NCBI GenBank assembly: GCA_021234155.1
Contig: JAJEKV010000017.1
Span: 1,357,467-1,421,466, forward strand
Source: Isoetes taiwanensis
Lineage: Eukaryota; Streptophyta; Lycopodiopsida; Isoetales; Isoetaceae
Reading direction: 5' to 3'
Length of the DNA: 64,000 nucleotides
The position numbers and the translations under genes are program-made. Under the pieces are notes generated by a model. It was given only the letters and a program-made list of their open reading frames with translations, did no database searches and was not told the DNA's origin. Every line of letters begins with the position of its first letter. The stretch's first letter is position 1. Positions 1 through 10,330 of the stretch are shown in pieces.

Positions 1-2285
1 TTGAATAATGTATCTGGCAATGTTTGAAAGGAGGTAATGAAGTTAATATATGTAATTGTAGTGATATATAAGTCGTTTAGGAATACCTCTTTTGATGTTG
101 AATTGATGTACGGCGCCAATTGGTCTAATTTAATAAACTCTTATGGGATTAAGGGTATTTCAGACCTGTTGGCGTCTTCCTCGGTGGCCTCTTGTATATT
201 GGAACTAATATTCAATGTGATCTCATAGTGTGTTGTCAATATTTGAGTATCTTTTATTTGCAAGGTGGATCGAACCTTTGGAGATGTAATAGACCTGAAA
301 AAAAAGTTAAAAGGCAAAGAAGTGTAATTTTATTTCTATGGCCCCTTTTTTTTTTATTTCCTACTTGAAGGATGTCGTAGAATGTCTCTCACATCATTGA
401 ACGTTGTGACTTGCATTTGTGTTCCCTATGTACAAATGTGTTGGGAAGCTTAATACGATTTATGTAAACTTAATTGAAAAAAGGATGAAAGGAAACCTAC
501 GTCCTTATCTGTGAGGACTGCTGTGAAAATTTTGCCCTCTCCGGGTGGTCTGCTGAATGTTCGCAATGGGCCTTTGTCTGTTACGCTAGCTTTAATAGTC
601 CAATTGATTTGATAGGGGTGCAGTTGTGCCAAAGGACATATCTGTGTATTGGTGGGTGTGTTTGGCGTTGAGAAGGTGCGAATAGCCGGATTGATGGGCG
701 TGTTAGATGGTGGAAGGATGTCTGCAGTGGGCTCATTGGATTGGTGCAAAGGGGATCTGCCAGCAGGCTGGGATTTGTCTCCGCTTCAGATCCGTATCCA
801 CACACAAAGGATTAGTATGGTTAAATATAAATGTGAGGGACAATTTGTGGAAAGTAAATCGAATGAACTCTGTGGCCTGGTTCAACATAAACATGAGGAT
901 GCAATCAGATATTAAATTACCTGAGAACTCTTAGGAAAGGAAACCGTACTGCTTTGTCCGAGGAAGATCGCGGTGTTACCCGGACAATGGGTCGCTTGTC
1001 AATTCTTGGGAGCTCCTGGCGATAGCACTTAAGGGGACAGGAATATGTTTTTGTGGAGCGGGCTATGGCTTTATTTGCGGGTTGCATGGGTTCTCTGTGT
1101 ATTTACCTTTAGTTAGCTGATTCATGCTGTCTGTTAAGTAGCCGTAGTTGTTTTGATACGTGGCAGTGTATGCGACTTTTCTAAAGCTTCGTACCAGGGA
1201 ATCCGGCCCTGCCGGACCTGGTGAAAGGAAGCAGATTCCATCAAACAAAAGAAGTGTTCTACTTGATTGGCAGCGAATGTATTTTTAACGGTGTTTACCT
1301 GGTTGTTAGTTTAGCTATTTGCAAGAGAAGAAGAGACTTCAGAAGAACGCATAAACAGAGCTTGTGTTCTGCTCTATGGGAGCCTTGCTTGACCCATTTC
1401 CAATTGCTTAATTGCCTTTTCTTAATTCTGACAGTGGGTTCAATGCAACGGCAATCAAAATTTTTTAAGTATAAGACCTCGGTTGAATATTTCCGCTTGT
1501 TGCTTTCGTATCTGAGCTTCAACCACTGCCCATTGTCTGATTTTTTTTTTTCCCAGAGTGAATTCTGCATATGATATGGTTTAATATTAGTGCAAGCTTC
1601 CATCTATAAGTCTACAGAACATTATGCTCACTGAAAGCTAGTTTAGAATCAAATAATATTATCTCTCGTGGCAAACCAAGCGTAATTGTTCTCCATTAGT
1701 ATGTCAGTCGCCAAACATTTCTCCGCTTACATATTAATTATGATTCTTGTGCGTAATCAGGCAGATGAAGTACTTCCAGAAAGTAGAGGCATAAAGTATA
1801 TTGACAACAACATTTTGTGTCATTATTTTTAATTGAAGGATCTTTGTAGTATTCGGCAAAGGAACACCGGGTTCGATTGAAGACGAGGGCTTGGATTTTT
1901 CTCGAGCGATAGAGAGGCATAAACAATATAGATGGACAGTGAAGCATCAATTCGTAAAGCTGTCTATCGCAGCGTAGAACAGTATCTCATAACCACAAAT
2001 CAGGGAAAAGAAACCCAGAGAAGCAGCAGAGAAAATGCAAGCGGATGAAAGCGGATGAAATTAGCCGCTCATCGAAGATGTGAGCACGTCTTCGGAATTA
2101 CACGGCAGCATACGCCTTCTCAAAACAGACACAAATACCTGATGCCCACAAACAAAAGCTTCAGTTACTCCACGCTCAAATCCGACACACCTCTCTAACC
2201 CAATCTCTGCGCCAAACCACTAACATTCGCTCCGTTGACAATCTTCCTAACCCGTCATCTGGGTTCAGACTTCTCCGCCCTCGTT
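1..2285. other. Unassigned AT-rich region
   Basis: No open reading frame here resembles a protein family I recognise, and no repeat boundary is clear. If the promoter at 2286-2408 is real, its transcript would run leftward through this stretch. A possible 5' splice donor (CAG|GTATTTG on the minus strand, near 2140) would fit a leader intron, with coding exons further left or outside the window. Confidence 0.4.
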
Positions 2286-2408
2286 CTTTTTATACTATGC
2301 TGGCCCTTCCAGAAGCTTCTCCGACAATGGCCCCAGTTCCTTCGGGAACAACCTTAGCTCCTTCCGGAACCTCCGCCAGACCTCAAACCCGACCCTTCTA
2401 GAAGTTTC
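2286..2408 (-). promoter_or_regulatory. Candidate heat-shock promoter (HSE cluster plus TATA box)
   Basis: On the minus strand a consensus TATA box (TATAAAAAG, 2286-2294) lies just downstream of a cluster of heat-shock elements. Two are perfect three-unit elements of the form TTCnnGAAnnTTC, at 2307-2319 and 2396-2408. TTCnnGAA pairs also occur at 2341-2348 and 2362-2369. The nearest perfect element is about 13 bp from the TATA box, the close spacing known from plant small heat-shock-protein promoters. No heat-shock protein is encoded immediately downstream. The promoter could drive a gene with a long leader intron, a non-coding RNA, or be a leftover retrotransposon LTR, since heat-responsive copia LTRs also carry such elements. 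Confidence 0.55.
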
Positions 2409-3598
2409 CAAAAAATGCCCATTGCTCCCAGCTGTCAAGTTCCGAAACGTTCACTCTCTCACTTAGTATTTTAGAACTTGACACATGTCCAACTCTAAGC
2501 AAAAAAAATAACAATATCACGTGCCCCTAAGCTCCCCCCTAATCCTCCATATTACAATTATATATTAGAGATATGTTTTTCAGGTTTATGGCAAATTCTT
2601 TCCATTATAAAACTTTGACCCGCCTGAATAAATAAAGTGTTAAAAAAACAATTTCTGTTTCACACTGTCTCGGTGGGGAATGGTCGGATGCTTTAAGCAT
2701 TCGACATATAGATTTCGTAAAATGCCTCTGTTAATGCGGTTGATTTAGGGCAGAAGAGCTGCAGTCAGGTATCTTCCGTTGTCCCCGAAAATGCATTTGT
2801 TCGCATTCCATTTTGTCTGGTTCATTCAGATCTGGCGTGATTTTGCCTTTATAAGGTAGGAATTTGCTTACAAGTACTTCGTTTAGCTGCATTAGTTAGT
2901 TATGGGATGTATTAGCTTTGTTTGATCCAGCTCAAGCTGCTTCATACAGTGAGATACAGTAAATATTGTAACTGAAAACAAATTCGGAAGGCAGTTTACG
3001 TAGAATACGCAGACTACTTTGTGGTAGTTGAGACATATGGTTATTTTTCAACAATCCATGCCCATCTGAGGTTTACGTATGAAGGTGCTTCTTATTTACA
3101 GTTTTGGTTGAGTTTACATTGAATGTGCCAGCAATTTGCAGCTTTAAATTATGTTGTTATATCAGGGGTTTAGCTGCGCTTAAAGACGAAGGCTAATCCG
3201 GGCAGAGAGATCGTGATAACAATTCATATCTGCTCAATAATTTTGCTACTTAAATTAAAGAACTCCAGTTATGTCATGTCGCTGCTAAATTGTCCAGATA
3301 CAGCTGATTAAGCATCAAGATAAAATGCAACTTATTTCCGCTTCTAAAAGTTGAATGAGAGAGTAATAAGCAAGAGTGTTAGATCTGGAAAAAGAAAGAT
3401 CTTTCTCAGGTGATGAGATTAGGATATCCAATAAACAAAAGAACTTTGGCAGACTAACTGATTTCCTTTCTACCTGTTTTGCAGAGTAGTTGTTGAGCTA
3501 CTTGAAGTTCAAGGTTCTCATGCATGATAATCACGGGGGTGCAATTTAACTTCAAACACACTATATTGGAGCTCTGAAAGGAGCAATTATTGATCAAG
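2409..3598 (+). other. Upstream region and probable 5' leader of the translocator gene
   Basis: No protein-coding signal. A pyrimidine-rich tract ending in TTTTGCAG at 3484 looks like a splice acceptor, so the translocator mRNA may have a 5'-UTR intron with its last leader exon at about 3485-3598. The promoter itself is not identifiable. Confidence 0.4.
3520..3549 (+). other. Possible short upstream ORF
   Basis: If the leader exon starts after the acceptor at 3484, the mRNA contains an ATG at 3520 that opens a nine-codon frame (MHDNHGGAI) ending at 3549, 50 bases before the main start. Such a uORF could lower translation. Its presence in the mRNA is inferred, not shown. Confidence 0.22.
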
Positions 3599-6500
3599 AT
3601 GATTAGTCGCTCACTTGTGTTGACATATTTGTATCTTTTAATTTATATAACACTATCTTCTGGTGTGATACTATATAACAAGGTAAATCAAGCCATTTTA
3701 CCAATCTCATCTTACAGGACTAGTTCATAATACCTCGGAATCAAATTAACCATCAATACTCTTGCAGTGGGTTCTATCGGAAAAGCATTTTGGTTTTCCA
3801 TATCCAATCACACTTACAATGATCCATATGGGTTTTTCTGGAATTGTGACATTTTTTCTGATACGTGTTCTCAAGGTTTGTGAAAAATGCTCTTCATGCA
3901 TTTAATGACCATATTAGGTTAAAGCCTACTTGGTTGCCTAATGATGTGACATCCATTTCTGCAGGTTGCACCCCCTGTAAATATGACATTAGAAATGTAA
4001 GTCATTTCACTTCTAAATGCACGATCCCTTGAATTCTGTCAAGCTATAGATGTAGATGCACATGAATAAATCTACATAGCCATTTTTAGGATGAAAAGAA
4101 TGTTCGTTTGATCATGTATGCGCATGATCGGCGCTGTCATATCGTACAGAAGCATGAGAACTTATGTGTAAATTTTAAGACAATGCAGAAATTTTTTCAC
4201 CTATTGTTACTTTTCATTTTTTTTTTTTTTTTTTTTTTTTGCATTTTTCTGTGGCACGGGGGAATTAACATTTTATATTTCCTTGTTTCAGATACATGAC
4301 TTGTGTTGTTCCCATAAGTGCCTTCTTTGCATCAAGCTTATGGTAAAGTATATCTGATCTCCAAGTTCTGGGTCCTATATTTTTGTTTTCCTCTTGGCAT
4401 CTGCTGTAATATATGTTGGATTTTGATTTTGTTCCCATCTTGCTACAAAAAATTTAGTTCTGAAATTGGCAAGAAACCTGCAGTTGGCTAAGCACACTCT
4501 ATTTATTTATTTTTTACCTGTTAGATATGTGAATAAGTTCTTGTGTGCCATGCCCGAATGTGGTTGGGATTCAGGACTATTCGGGGCTATTCTGAATTCT
4601 GGTACCCATGCATTCTATTCTGCACTTTGGGGAATTTAAGGATTGCTTTAATATGTTGACCAGGTTTCTTTCAACCTTGATGAAATCCACATAAAGTTGA
4701 AGAAATGTTAATTTTCATTTTCTTCTAAATCTCTCAGATGCTAACTAAAGTGCTTGGGGATGATGATGCTGGTGTTTCTGTTACCGTTTCTGTTTCTGTG
4801 TAGTTGTTTATGACTTTGGCATGCTTAGTTATGTGAACACAACAACAAAGTATCTTCAACTGACAGCTTCTTTTTCCAGGTTTGGTAATACAGCATATTT
4901 GTATATCTCTGTGGCGTTCATTCAAATGTTAAAAGCACTTAGTATGTATTTTGCAACACTATCTGAAGTTTCTCTAGCTACGCTGTTATTGGTGGTTGCT
5001 CTACGAGTTTATTGAAACTTTGTTCTTTTATGTTGTCATGCAGTGCCAGTAGCCACATTCATGATGGCTGTAATCTGTGGGACTGACACACCGAGATGTG
5101 ATTTATTTCTCAATATGCTTTTGGTCAGTGTAGGAGTTGCCATTTCTTCATATGGGGAGATACATTTCAATGTAGTCGGAACCTTGTTTCAAGTTACAGG
5201 CATCATCTGTGAGGCTTTGCGTTTAGTACTTACGCAAGTTCTTCTACAGAAGAAAGGGCTGTCATTGAATCCCATCACAAGTCTGTATTATATTGCTCCA
5301 TGCAGGTATGCTTGTCATTAAGATTAAAAAAAAACATTCTTTATCTTGATTTAGCCTTGCATTCTCCATACTTAGAACAAAATTAGCAAGTTAAAGTAAT
5401 AAAGCAATCATATAAAATCTTAACCACAAGAATCTCTCTTTCCATTGCTGTGGTAGTAATGTAACTAAATTTCGAGTGCTCATTTTGTAACAACCTTGGG
5501 TTTATTATTAACTAGATGCATTGTCATGAGTGTTAAATAGTTTTACTACCACAAAAACTTCCTAGTCTTGATTTTGAAAATGTAGGGCATGCTATCCATG
5601 GAGGATGGAATCAGACTTTATGATTCATATGCTCCTCATCTTGTTGACCACTGAAACATGTAGGTCCGAATGCAAAATTGTTCTATAGGATGGAGTACGA
5701 GATATGCAAAAGTCATTTTACCATTTATAAACTTCCTGTACAGTAGAGCAGAAAAGAGTTATGAAAATCTCATTACAGCTGGTAAACATACATGTGGCAC
5801 TTGTTGCACCTAAACCTGTTTGAAAGAGTTCTTACTTTAATATTGTCTTTTAAGACAATGTGTTTCATCTTGAACATATCCCTTTGTAGGTATATTTGCC
5901 AGAATGGCTATGATATAACCAATACAATTTGTGGGTGCAATGCAATATATCTTCCCGTGCTAATCATCAAATGTGAAGCTTTAATGATGCTGGAGGATCT
6001 CGAATTAAATTTTGTTGCATTTTTTAAACACTATAATTGTTGTCAACTTCAAACTCCATTATGACATAGATTTATTGCTTTTGCAGTTTCTTATTTCTGT
6101 TTATACCCTGGCTTCTGTTGGAACAGCCTGAGATGGCTAACAGCAACTGGAAGTTTGACTTCTGGGTTTTCTTCTCAAATGCCTTATGTGCATTGGCTCT
6201 GAACTTCTCAATTTTCTTGGTGATTGGAAGGACAGGAGCTTTGACTGTCAGAGTAGCAGGAGTACTGAAAGATTGGATCCTTATTGCTCTTTCTACTCTC
6301 TTGTTTCCGGAATCAAAGCTGACAGGTCTTAACCTGGGTGGATATGCCATAGGTAATTGCTCTGTTCCATCTTATTTGAGAATACTTCCTCATTGATTTG
6401 ATGTGACTTCATTGTTTGAATGCAGCTCTTTTGGGTGTTGTTCTTTACAATTACTTGAAAATGAGAGACTCAAAGGCTGCTGGTAACCAGTTAACAGCTG

Positions 6501-6793
6501 ATGCGTCGGAGAAACCAAAGGTTGGTCTTTTTGTTAATTGAACTCCTTTAGAGCATGGATGGGTATGGCCCATGGTTTCACCTTGGGGCATAACTAATCT
6601 TGATATTAGATCTGGTTGTTTAACCATGCTTTATTCATAAAGGTCTTAACTATGGCAGGAGTGGAGACTGGATAAAAAACAATCAGATATACTGGAAAGG
6701 GATACTCCTAATGGAAACCCAATTCCGGTGGTAGACGATGAAGAAGCTCCCTTACTTCCTTCTACTCGTCATTTTCTTGGCACAACAAAATAG
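3599..6793 (+). CDS. Probable sugar-phosphate/phosphate translocator (TPT/NST family), nine coding exons
   Basis: Integral membrane transporter of the drug/metabolite transporter superfamily, closest by eye to the plant group represented by Arabidopsis At1g48230/At3g17430 (KT/KD group). Coding exons are 3599-3682, 3768-3875, 3965-3996, 4292-4342, 4880-4941, 5044-5305, 6087-6352, 6426-6520 and 6659-6793. All junctions are GT-AG, the frame stays open, and the total is 1095 bases (364 residues), the usual family length. The start gives MISRSLVLTYLYLL, the expected first membrane helix. Diagnostic stretches are SSGVILYNKW, FGNTAYLYISVAFIQMLKAL, GEIHFNVVGT, NPITSLYYIAPCSF and RVAGVLKDW, then the acidic tail DDEEAPLL common in this clade. 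About ten membrane segments are expected, probably in Golgi or another endomembrane. The substrate cannot be read from sequence; a phosphorylated sugar or nucleotide sugar is the family expectation. No disabling change was seen. Confidence 0.93.
4217..4240. repeat. Poly(T) run in intron 3 of the translocator gene
   Basis: 24 consecutive T, about 50 bases before the intron's splice acceptor at 4291. It may be an expanded polypyrimidine tract or the tail of a small minus-strand retroposon. No target-site duplication was found. Confidence 0.6.
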
Positions 6794-7484
6794 AAGGGTC
6801 ATGAAAATAAGGTAAAAATAAAATGTCACATGGGTTGTGTTTATCCACATTCATTTTAGTAGCTTATGTATTTTCTTATGCTTTCCCAATATCCATGGCA
6901 GGGACAAATAGAAAAACCAAAGGTGAGGGTCTGTTCTACTCATGGTATCATCAATTTCAATTTATTACCAGCATTTATTGAATTTCTTAAACAAGTTTCC
7001 ATGTTGCAGTAGCAGCCGGGATATATCAGCATGTCCATTCTGAGCCTGTAAGGTTTGGGGATTTATTCCACTATCTCTCTGTTGATATTGAAAGGGAGAC
7101 CTCATCGATCAGGGAAACTGATGGATGAGCAATGAAGTAGCAGAATGCTGGCTCAATCCTGTGAACAAAAAGATCCAATTCTTCATTCTTTAGCTCGGGG
7201 GAGCTTTTTTTTTTGGGAGAAACTTCAGTGTAAAGGTTTCATCGAGGTTAACAAGGTGCTGTCACTATGATGGGTTGCCCTCTAAAGAAGATGTTTCCTG
7301 AGATTGAACAGATTACATGGAAGTTGGTACTCTTGTTTAACTCCGAGTTTAAACCAGGAAACTTAGAATTTGAAAGATTTAAACCTTTTGTTGTCCTCTC
7401 TTTCTATCGCTATCACTGCAATCTAGATCTCACTACCAAGCCGGTGTAACTTAAATCTCCATATAGTATGACCATATATATACA
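6794..7484 (+). other. 3' flank of the translocator gene
   Basis: Holds the 3' UTR and intergenic DNA. No canonical poly(A) signal stands out, and no other gene is visible. Confidence 0.4.
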
Positions 7485-7795
7485 TGTAGAAAAGGGTATT
7501 CTAAAGATAGAATCTAAACTTAGATAAGAGAGATATTAAGTAAAAGGGAGATATTAAGAGGGGAGAGCAACGTGGCACCTCAATAAGAGAGATATCAACG
7601 TGGAATCTAAACCATATATATATAGAATCTAAACTTAGATAAGAGAGGGAGATATTAAGAGGGGAGAGCAACGTGGCACCTCAACACTCCCTTTGCAACG
7701 CTGGTCTCTCAATAAAAGAGAACCAAAGAATACAATATATAAAACGTCATATACAAATACTCAAAAGGTGACTAATGATGCACACACCCCAAACA
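7485..7795 (-). repeat. Ty1/copia-type 3' LTR
   Basis: On the minus strand the sequence after the copia RNase H remnant runs through a purine tract (CAAGGGGGCG) into TGTTTGGGGTG at 7795 and ends in TTTTCTACA at 7485. That gives a TG...CA-bounded LTR of 311 bp. It contains a partial internal tandem duplication: the unit with AACTTAGATAAGAGAG and AACGTGGCACCTCAA occurs at about 7510-7585 and again at about 7630-7685. Boundaries are inferred from the TG/CA ends and purine tract, as the partner LTR is missing. Confidence 0.5.
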
Positions 7796-7812
7796 CGCCC
7801 CCTTGCAACCTT

Positions 7813-8046
7813 GGTCATGTGCCTGGGTTAAAAAATCTTTTGTGGGAAGCAAAAAGAAAAACCGTGGCACCCTTCGAAATGATATAACTAAGTAGAAGAC
7901 GGAGAAAAGAGCCCAACTGACTAGTAAAATCTTCATGCTTTGTTATGGATAATGCTTTAGTAAATATATCTGCGATCATATTATCTGTAGGAAAATACTG
8001 CAACAAAACTGTCTTCTTCTTGACTTCTAATTTGATGTAGTGATAA
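7813..8046 (-). pseudogene. Ty1/copia polyprotein remnant (RNase H C-terminus)
   Basis: The minus-strand translation contains HYIKLEVKKK followed by LLQYFPTDNMIADIFTKALS, the hallmark end of copia RNase H (consensus Y-x-P-T-x2-x-I-A-D-I-F-T-K-x-L). Only the last 70 or so codons survive. Nothing recognisable continues to the right, so the element is heavily 5'-truncated. It lies next to its LTR with normal spacing. Confidence 0.8.
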
Positions 8047-10159
8047 GAAGTCTATTAGGCAGAACTTTAGGCAAATCTTATAAGCTACAAATTTAGGTCA
8101 TATCTGTGCTGGAAAATGGAGAGGCAAACGCAAATCAATCATCCAAAGGTAAAGACGAGGGCGGCTTCAAAAAACAGAAAATAACGGCCGAAAAAGAAAT
8201 TTGGGAAAGAAATTCAAGAACAAACTATGGATTTTGCAGAAGAACTGAAAACAACTTCAACCCAAACCCTATATCAAACAAACCTACCTATTACATTACA
8301 TAGGCAATCCATGGGCATCCAATCTAGATTCCCCAAATAAAAGTAGCCCAAAAGAACTTTTCGGAAAGAGAAGGAACATTCCAGAGAATTCTTTAAAAAG
8401 AGAAGGCCTGAGAAACATGAAAGGTTGTAAAATGGAACATCTAACAAGTGGATTATGGAACATGTTGGTAAAGAAGGTCTGACGAGGTCAAGCATGAATT
8501 TCGATATGCCTATGACAAGATCTTGAGGAAGATTCATGTACAAATGTAAAGGAGGATTATTGTGGAACTAGTCACAAGGTGGCATAAGTTGACTTGGAAA
8601 CTTGTAAATAGTTTGCAAAGAAAGAAGAGGCAAAAAGGAACCATTGAATAAGAAAGTCACCAAGGAAAAAATAGGAAGATGGCAAGGAAAACCAAAAAAT
8701 TGGGTTTGAGAAGTGAAACATATGAGAAAAGATGGTCAAAAGAGAGATCCACCATTGATAAAGGCGTAGATTGACAAATGGAAAGACAAGGTCACATGTC
8801 CAGTTGAATGCTGCGTAGTGGTGTGACGCTAAAAAGGCTTTCTTTCTTTCTTTCTTTCTTCCACGAGCCAAATAAAGTGCATTTAGGAAATTAAGAGCAC
8901 TTAAGAGTTCAAAAGAATAATAGGCACTTAAGAAATTCTGACACAAAGAATTAGTGTGCACCTTACAAAACTCAAAGAACCCCAAATAGCACTAGCAAAA
9001 AATGAAATCCAAGATAGAGGTGTAAAGTGAAACTTTCTAAAATTGAAAGAATAAAAAGCAAGCCGGCTAATAAAAGAAACAAAAAATAGATGGGGTAAAA
9101 TTGGCAAATAAGGATAAAGTTCTACGTTAGATAGAAATCGAAGCAAAAATAGACTTGAAACTATGCAAAGTAACGAATCTCGGATTCTAAAGGAGATTTG
9201 TTCTGGTTGCCAGATTTGAGGTCCTAAATGCTGGAGCAAGCAGGGGGACTGATTTGGTCTTGGATGTACAACCACAAAGAAGAAATAACTTTGGAGACCA
9301 AGCACTTTCACATCCAACCAATCAATAAAAATAGTATAAGAACAATCCTAAATTTATGTGACCCATGTAAAGATGTCTAAAGAGAAAAGAAAGTGAGAGG
9401 AGGAACACATCAATAGATTGTAGAATAATGGAAAGAGCAAGAGAATATCCCAGCTTAGCTATGGTCCGACTGGAAGGGGCTTAATATGTGACAAAATCAA
9501 GATTACCATGTGAGACGAGAGTGATATTGTTAAATTGAGGTTATGAATAAACAAGTTATGAGTCAAGAATAATTAGGGCCACTTGAGATAATAAACAGAT
9601 AAGCTATAAGGCTTGAAAGGAATAGAGCTAAGGATGATAATGTGGTATCAAGATGGCAGAGTCGGAGCCAGAATGACAGGTACCTTAGAGTGACAAATAC
9701 CTTAGGAAGAAAATCAACGTGAACAACTAGGCTAAAGATCGAATTACCAAAACAAAGGAGCCAAAGGGCATTTGATGCAAAAAGATTGAAGCATGTACCT
9801 ATATAATCTACGGATTGAGACAGGTAGATGGGAGCGGCCACAATTGCCATGGTGAAGCGAGACTATGTGCTGTTGCCGATTCATGAGTTATTGAAGATGA
9901 AAGCCATACTCTTCTCGAGTTGCCCCTTTTTTGAGATAGTCCTAATCATTTTTGACCTTAGCAATCCATTCCACGCTTCCACAACTTCTCAGAGCACCAT
10001 CTGTGCATGACTTGGCATTATATATACTTGAGGTTCTAGATAAACGTCTGCAATTACTGAGCCCTCAGTAGTCATTATCTCTGCTTGTCTAGTATCATCA
10101 TTACTTTGCAAAGGTTTTCCCTTGAAAACCTTTTCCCCACCGGGTTTTTTTAATCCTAG
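8047..10159. other. Intergenic repeat-like DNA without recognised genes
   Basis: Open frames on the minus strand lack recognisable motifs. A (TTTC)n microsatellite of about five units lies at 8838-8860, preceded by a weak match to the LINE 3' motif described at 10160. Confidence 0.35.
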
Positions 10160-10330
10160 TAGTAATGATTGTACTAGCCCATTGTATGGGTCCCATGACC
10201 TATTGGTCTCCGTGGACGTTAAAAAAACTATTCTATTCTATTCTATTCTATTCTATTCTATTCTATTCTATTCTATTCTATTCTATTTTATTCTATTCTA
10301 TTCTATTCTATTCTATTCTATTCTATTCTA
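10160..10330 (+). mobile_element. LINE-like 3' end with (CTATT)n tail
   Basis: The motif TTGGTCTCCGTGGACGTTAAA (its first 20 bases begin at 10202) runs directly into about 103 bp of (CTATT)n at 10228-10330, with a single interrupted unit near 10290. The same motif, each time followed by a different short tandem repeat, occurs on the minus strand at 23923, 51485 and 53625. That pattern is expected of a non-LTR retrotransposon family whose 3' end is copied with a simple-repeat tail. The 5' limit of this copy is unknown. Confidence 0.6.

Noticed and set aside
3678-3700. Possible extension of translocator exon 1 past 3682
   Set aside because: The GTAAAT donor at 3683 and the acceptor at 3767 keep the conserved SSGVILYNKW junction in frame.
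7480-7690. Spaced direct repeats considered as a CRISPR array
   Set aside because: Only two long units, both inside a copia LTR, and the genome is eukaryotic.
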